Below are positions 39,978 to 41,731 of a stretch of 41,731 nucleotides of DNA, in pieces. The DNA is from Roseburia sp. (GTDB lineage: Bacteria; Bacillota; Clostridia; Lachnospirales; Lachnospiraceae), in assembly GCA_022771695.1 (NCBI GenBank), contig JALEKJ010000037.1, forward strand, positions 1-41,731, read 5' to 3'. Position 1 is the stretch's first letter; every line of letters begins with the position of its first letter. The notes beneath the pieces are model-generated. The model ran no database searches. It was not told the origin of the DNA and saw only the letters and a program-made list of their open reading frames with translations. The position numbers were made by a program, and so were the translations under genes.

Positions 39978-40718
39978 CTACATCAACCTTTCACGCAGAC
40001 CAAGCAGGATTTTTTTCTCGGTCCGGCTGACCTGTACCTGACTCATGCCAAGCTCTGCCGCAGCCTCGCATTGTGTCCGGTTCTCAAAATACCGCAGCTC
40101 AATCAGCTTGCGTTCCTGCTCATTTAATGATTCCAGCAACTGATGGATTACCATCTTATTGAGTACCGCCTCCTTCTCAGGCTCTTCACATGCAGGATAG
40201 CCGCCAGCGCTGCCGCCTATCTGATCAATCAGCAGCATCTCATCCCCATCACGCTCATATACCGGCTGGTAAATGGATTCTACCTCCTTATTAGCCTCCG
40301 TCGCCAGTACAATATCCTCCGGTGCCATTCCTAGCTCTGTTCCCAATTCCATCAAACTTGGCTCCCGCCCTAATTTTAACGCAAGCGCTTCTCTCGCCTT
40401 GCTGATTTTATATCCATTCTCCTTTAACGTTCGGCTGACCTTCACCATACCATCATCCCTCAGAAAACGCCGTATCTCTCCCGTAATCATCGGTACCGCA
40501 TAGGTAGAAAACGCCAGATTCAAGGATACATCAAACTTGTCAACTGCTTTCAGCAATCCAATGCACCCTATCTGAAAAATTTCTTCCCGGTCATGTCCCC
40601 GGTTATCAAAACGTCTGGCAACCGCATGCACCAGCCCTAAATTTTCCGATACCAACGCATCCCTCGCCTTTTTATCCCCTGCGTGTGCCTGTCCAATCAA
40701 TTCAGCAAAATGCTCCAT
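39978..40718 (-). CDS. sigF: forespore sigma factor SigF (SpoIIAC)
   Basis: A 246-residue sigma-70 group factor of the sporulation type. Region 2 is visible as NLGLVHAVARRFDNRGHDRE, EEIFQIGCIGLLKAVDKFD and FSTYAVPMITGEIRRFLRDD. Region 3 carries REPSLMELGTELGM, and region 4 ends QCEAAAELGMSQVQVSRTEKK. The position behind spoIIAA and spoIIAB identifies SigF rather than SigG or SigB. The frame extends upstream, but AGGAAGG fits the ATG at 40718, 14 nt after the spoIIAB stop. SigF starts forespore gene expression. Confidence 0.94.
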   Translation of the reverse strand: MEHFAELIGQAHAGDKKARDALVSENLGLVHAVARRFDNRGHDREEIFQIGCIGLLKAVDKFDVSLNLAFSTYAVPMITGEIRRFLRDDGMVKVSRTLKENGYKISKAREALALKLGREPSLMELGTELGMAPEDIVLATEANKEVESIYQPVYERDGDEMLLIDQIGGSAGGYPACEEPEKEAVLNKMVIHQLLESLNEQERKLIELRYFENRTQCEAAAELGMSQVQVSRTEKKILLGLRERLM

Positions 40719-40732
40719 ATGTATCAACCTTC

Positions 40733-41161
40733 CTACACACCAATCTTTTTGCACATCCACACACAGGTTCCTTCACCCACGACAGATTTTACCCGCACCT
40801 CATCCATGAAAGCTTCCATAAAAGCGAATCCCATACCGGAGCGTTCTAATTCCGGCTTTGTCGTATAAAAAGGCTCCATTGCTTTTCCCACATCAGGGAT
40901 TCCTTTTCCGGTATCAATCACCTGAATTTCCACCCGGTTTTCTTCTATTTTGCAGATAAGTTGCACCTGCTCATTCGGGTCGTCATATCCGTGAATAATC
41001 GCATTGGTCACCGCCTCGGATACCGCTGTTTTGACATCTGCGACCTCATCTAATGTAGGGTTTAGTTCTGCGATAAATGCCGCGACTGCAACCCTTGCAA
41101 ATCCTTCGTTTACAGAACGCGCATCAAAACACACTTTCATCTCATTTTTACTCTGCATCAT
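40733..41161 (-). CDS. spoIIAB: anti-sigma F factor and kinase SpoIIAB
   Basis: A 142-residue HATPase-domain serine kinase. The N box appears as VSEAVTNAIIHGYD, G1 as VIDTGKGIPD and G2 as ERSGMGFAFMEAFMD. It binds SigF to block it, and it phosphorylates SpoIIAA on serine. Length is normal for the family. It is centrally placed in the spoIIA operon, 18 nt after spoIIAA. The start is at one of two adjacent Met codons. Confidence 0.95.
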   Translation of the reverse strand: MMQSKNEMKVCFDARSVNEGFARVAVAAFIAELNPTLDEVADVKTAVSEAVTNAIIHGYDDPNEQVQLICKIEENRVEIQVIDTGKGIPDVGKAMEPFYTTKPELERSGMGFAFMEAFMDEVRVKSVVGEGTCVWMCKKIGV

Positions 41162-41179
41162 AACCTCTCCATTTCCTTT

Positions 41180-41503
41180 CTAACTATTTTGCTCTGTCGC
41201 ATCCGCTCGAATCAACGTGTGCAGACCCGATACCCGAAAAATCTTTTTTACCCTGTCATTTAAATTTTGTGCAACAACTTCACCTCCGTAATATCCGATG
41301 TTACGGCATCGCCCAATGATAACACCGATTCCGGAGCTGTCCATAAACTCCGTCCTAGAAAAGTCAAATACCAGTTTTTTCACATGATACGCATCTATCA
41401 TCAGATCCGTCTCCATCTTTAACCGGCTTGCCACGTGGTGGTCCAGTTCCTTTGGCACATAGACGATTAGACTGCCACCCTGTAATTCACAGTATTTTTC
41501 CAT
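41180..41503 (-). CDS. spoIIAA: anti-sigma F factor antagonist SpoIIAA
   Basis: A 107-residue STAS-domain protein. The phosphorylation site is in FMDSSGIGV (Ser56/Ser57, equivalent to Ser58 of Bacillus SpoIIAA). When dephosphorylated in the forespore, it frees SigF from SpoIIAB. GAGGAGGG precedes the ATG. A copy of the dispersed structured repeat lies directly upstream (from about 41567), leaving little room for a usual promoter. No sigma-H-type promoter was identified with confidence. Confidence 0.95.
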   Translation of the reverse strand: MEKYCELQGGSLIVYVPKELDHHVASRLKMETDLMIDAYHVKKLVFDFSRTEFMDSSGIGVIIGRCRNIGYYGGEVVAQNLNDRVKKIFRVSGLHTLIRADATEQNS

Positions 41504-41566
41504 AAGTTTTCCCTCCTCTGCTTATACTCACAAAAAAGTGTGCTCTGCACATCCCCGCGCTTTTTA

Positions 41567-41731
41567 CTTCATAGAAATTTTCTATGAAGGAACAAAAGTG
41601 TGCTTCGCACACTCTCGCGACCAATACTTTTATCAGCACAGCTTTTGTTCCGCGCCATGTATGGCGCTGCGCGACAGCTGCGCATCTATGCACGCAGTGC
41701 TTTTATGCAATAGGACGCAATTTCCTATTGC
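41567..41731 (+). repeat. dispersed structured repeat, copy C (cut by window edge)
   Basis: Begins with the hairpin CTTCATAGA/TCTATGAAG (41567-41589). Bases 41592-41731 are identical to 19038-19177 of copy A. It runs off the window before the end of its closing hairpin. It lies immediately upstream of the spoIIA operon in the same orientation as the other two copies. Confidence 0.85.

Noticed and set aside
41530..41731. Sigma-H promoter for spoIIA inside the repeat (an AGGAAATT-like -35)
   Set aside because: No matching GAAT-type -10 at the right distance, and the same bases occur in the other repeat copies upstream of non-sporulation genes.

Overview
The window looks like a chromosomal segment of a gut-type anaerobic Firmicute, most likely a Lachnospiraceae member. 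This is inferred from the protein make-up: a clostridial spoIIAA-spoIIAB-sigF operon, duplicated FeoA with a FeoB-associated Cys-rich protein, a DUF5692 membrane protein, and AGGAGG-type ribosome binding sites. No rRNA or tRNA gene was recognised. Most genes are on the minus strand.

Left part (1-13.3 kb): the tail of an insertion-sequence transposase is cut by the window edge. It is followed by an aldehyde dehydrogenase and a DUF2804 protein (minus), then an SDR oxidoreductase plus XRE regulator pair (plus). Next come a glycogen-debranching enzyme (minus), a flavin-reductase-like protein, a leaderless pectinesterase and two tiny membrane proteins that share a bidirectional terminator. A minus-strand operon nadA - tcdA - rhodanese/TtcA-like follows. 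A plus-strand pair then overlaps by 8 nt: an ECF transporter S component and a class V (pyridoxamine-pyruvate-type) aminotransferase, possibly a vitamin B6 module.

Middle (13.3-28.1 kb): a 391-bp near-palindrome fills the gap between the aminotransferase and a minus-strand sulfur operon. That operon has two permeases, an ATPase and a binding lipoprotein for an amino acid (probably cystine), then a PatB/MalY C-S lyase and CysK. Upstream are a DUF2325 gene and a Zn/Cd-type resistance locus (ArsR sensor, free-standing HMA protein, truncated methyltransferase, P-type ATPase). A six-fold 53-bp tandem hairpin array, a NUDIX gene, an FlK-like thioesterase, a K+ channel remnant and a decayed IS200-type element follow. 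Next come a MerR-TipAS regulator with a 19-bp-spacer promoter, and mgtE. The mgtE gene has a long leader with a promoter, a 33-residue leader peptide and two mutually exclusive stems, one of them a terminator.

Right part (28.1-41.7 kb): aldo/keto reductase and flavodoxin are divergent from a LysR gene. Then come a TIM-barrel isomerase-like gene, a MATE exporter, a LacI regulator and the iron operon feoA-feoA-feoB-(Cys-rich peptide)-fur. After these lie DUF5692, a coiled-coil protein of unknown function, and sigF-spoIIAB-spoIIAA.

Three signals cut across regions. First, the palindrome GTTAG-N6-CTAAC sits on the promoters of feoA, feoB and the DUF2325 gene and suggests a common metalloregulon. 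Second, a structured dispersed repeat (140 bp identical in two copies, a shorter third copy) lies upstream of three minus-strand operons. Third, the mgtE leader looks like an attenuator that does not match the M-box class. The mgtE leader is the best candidate here for an undescribed system.
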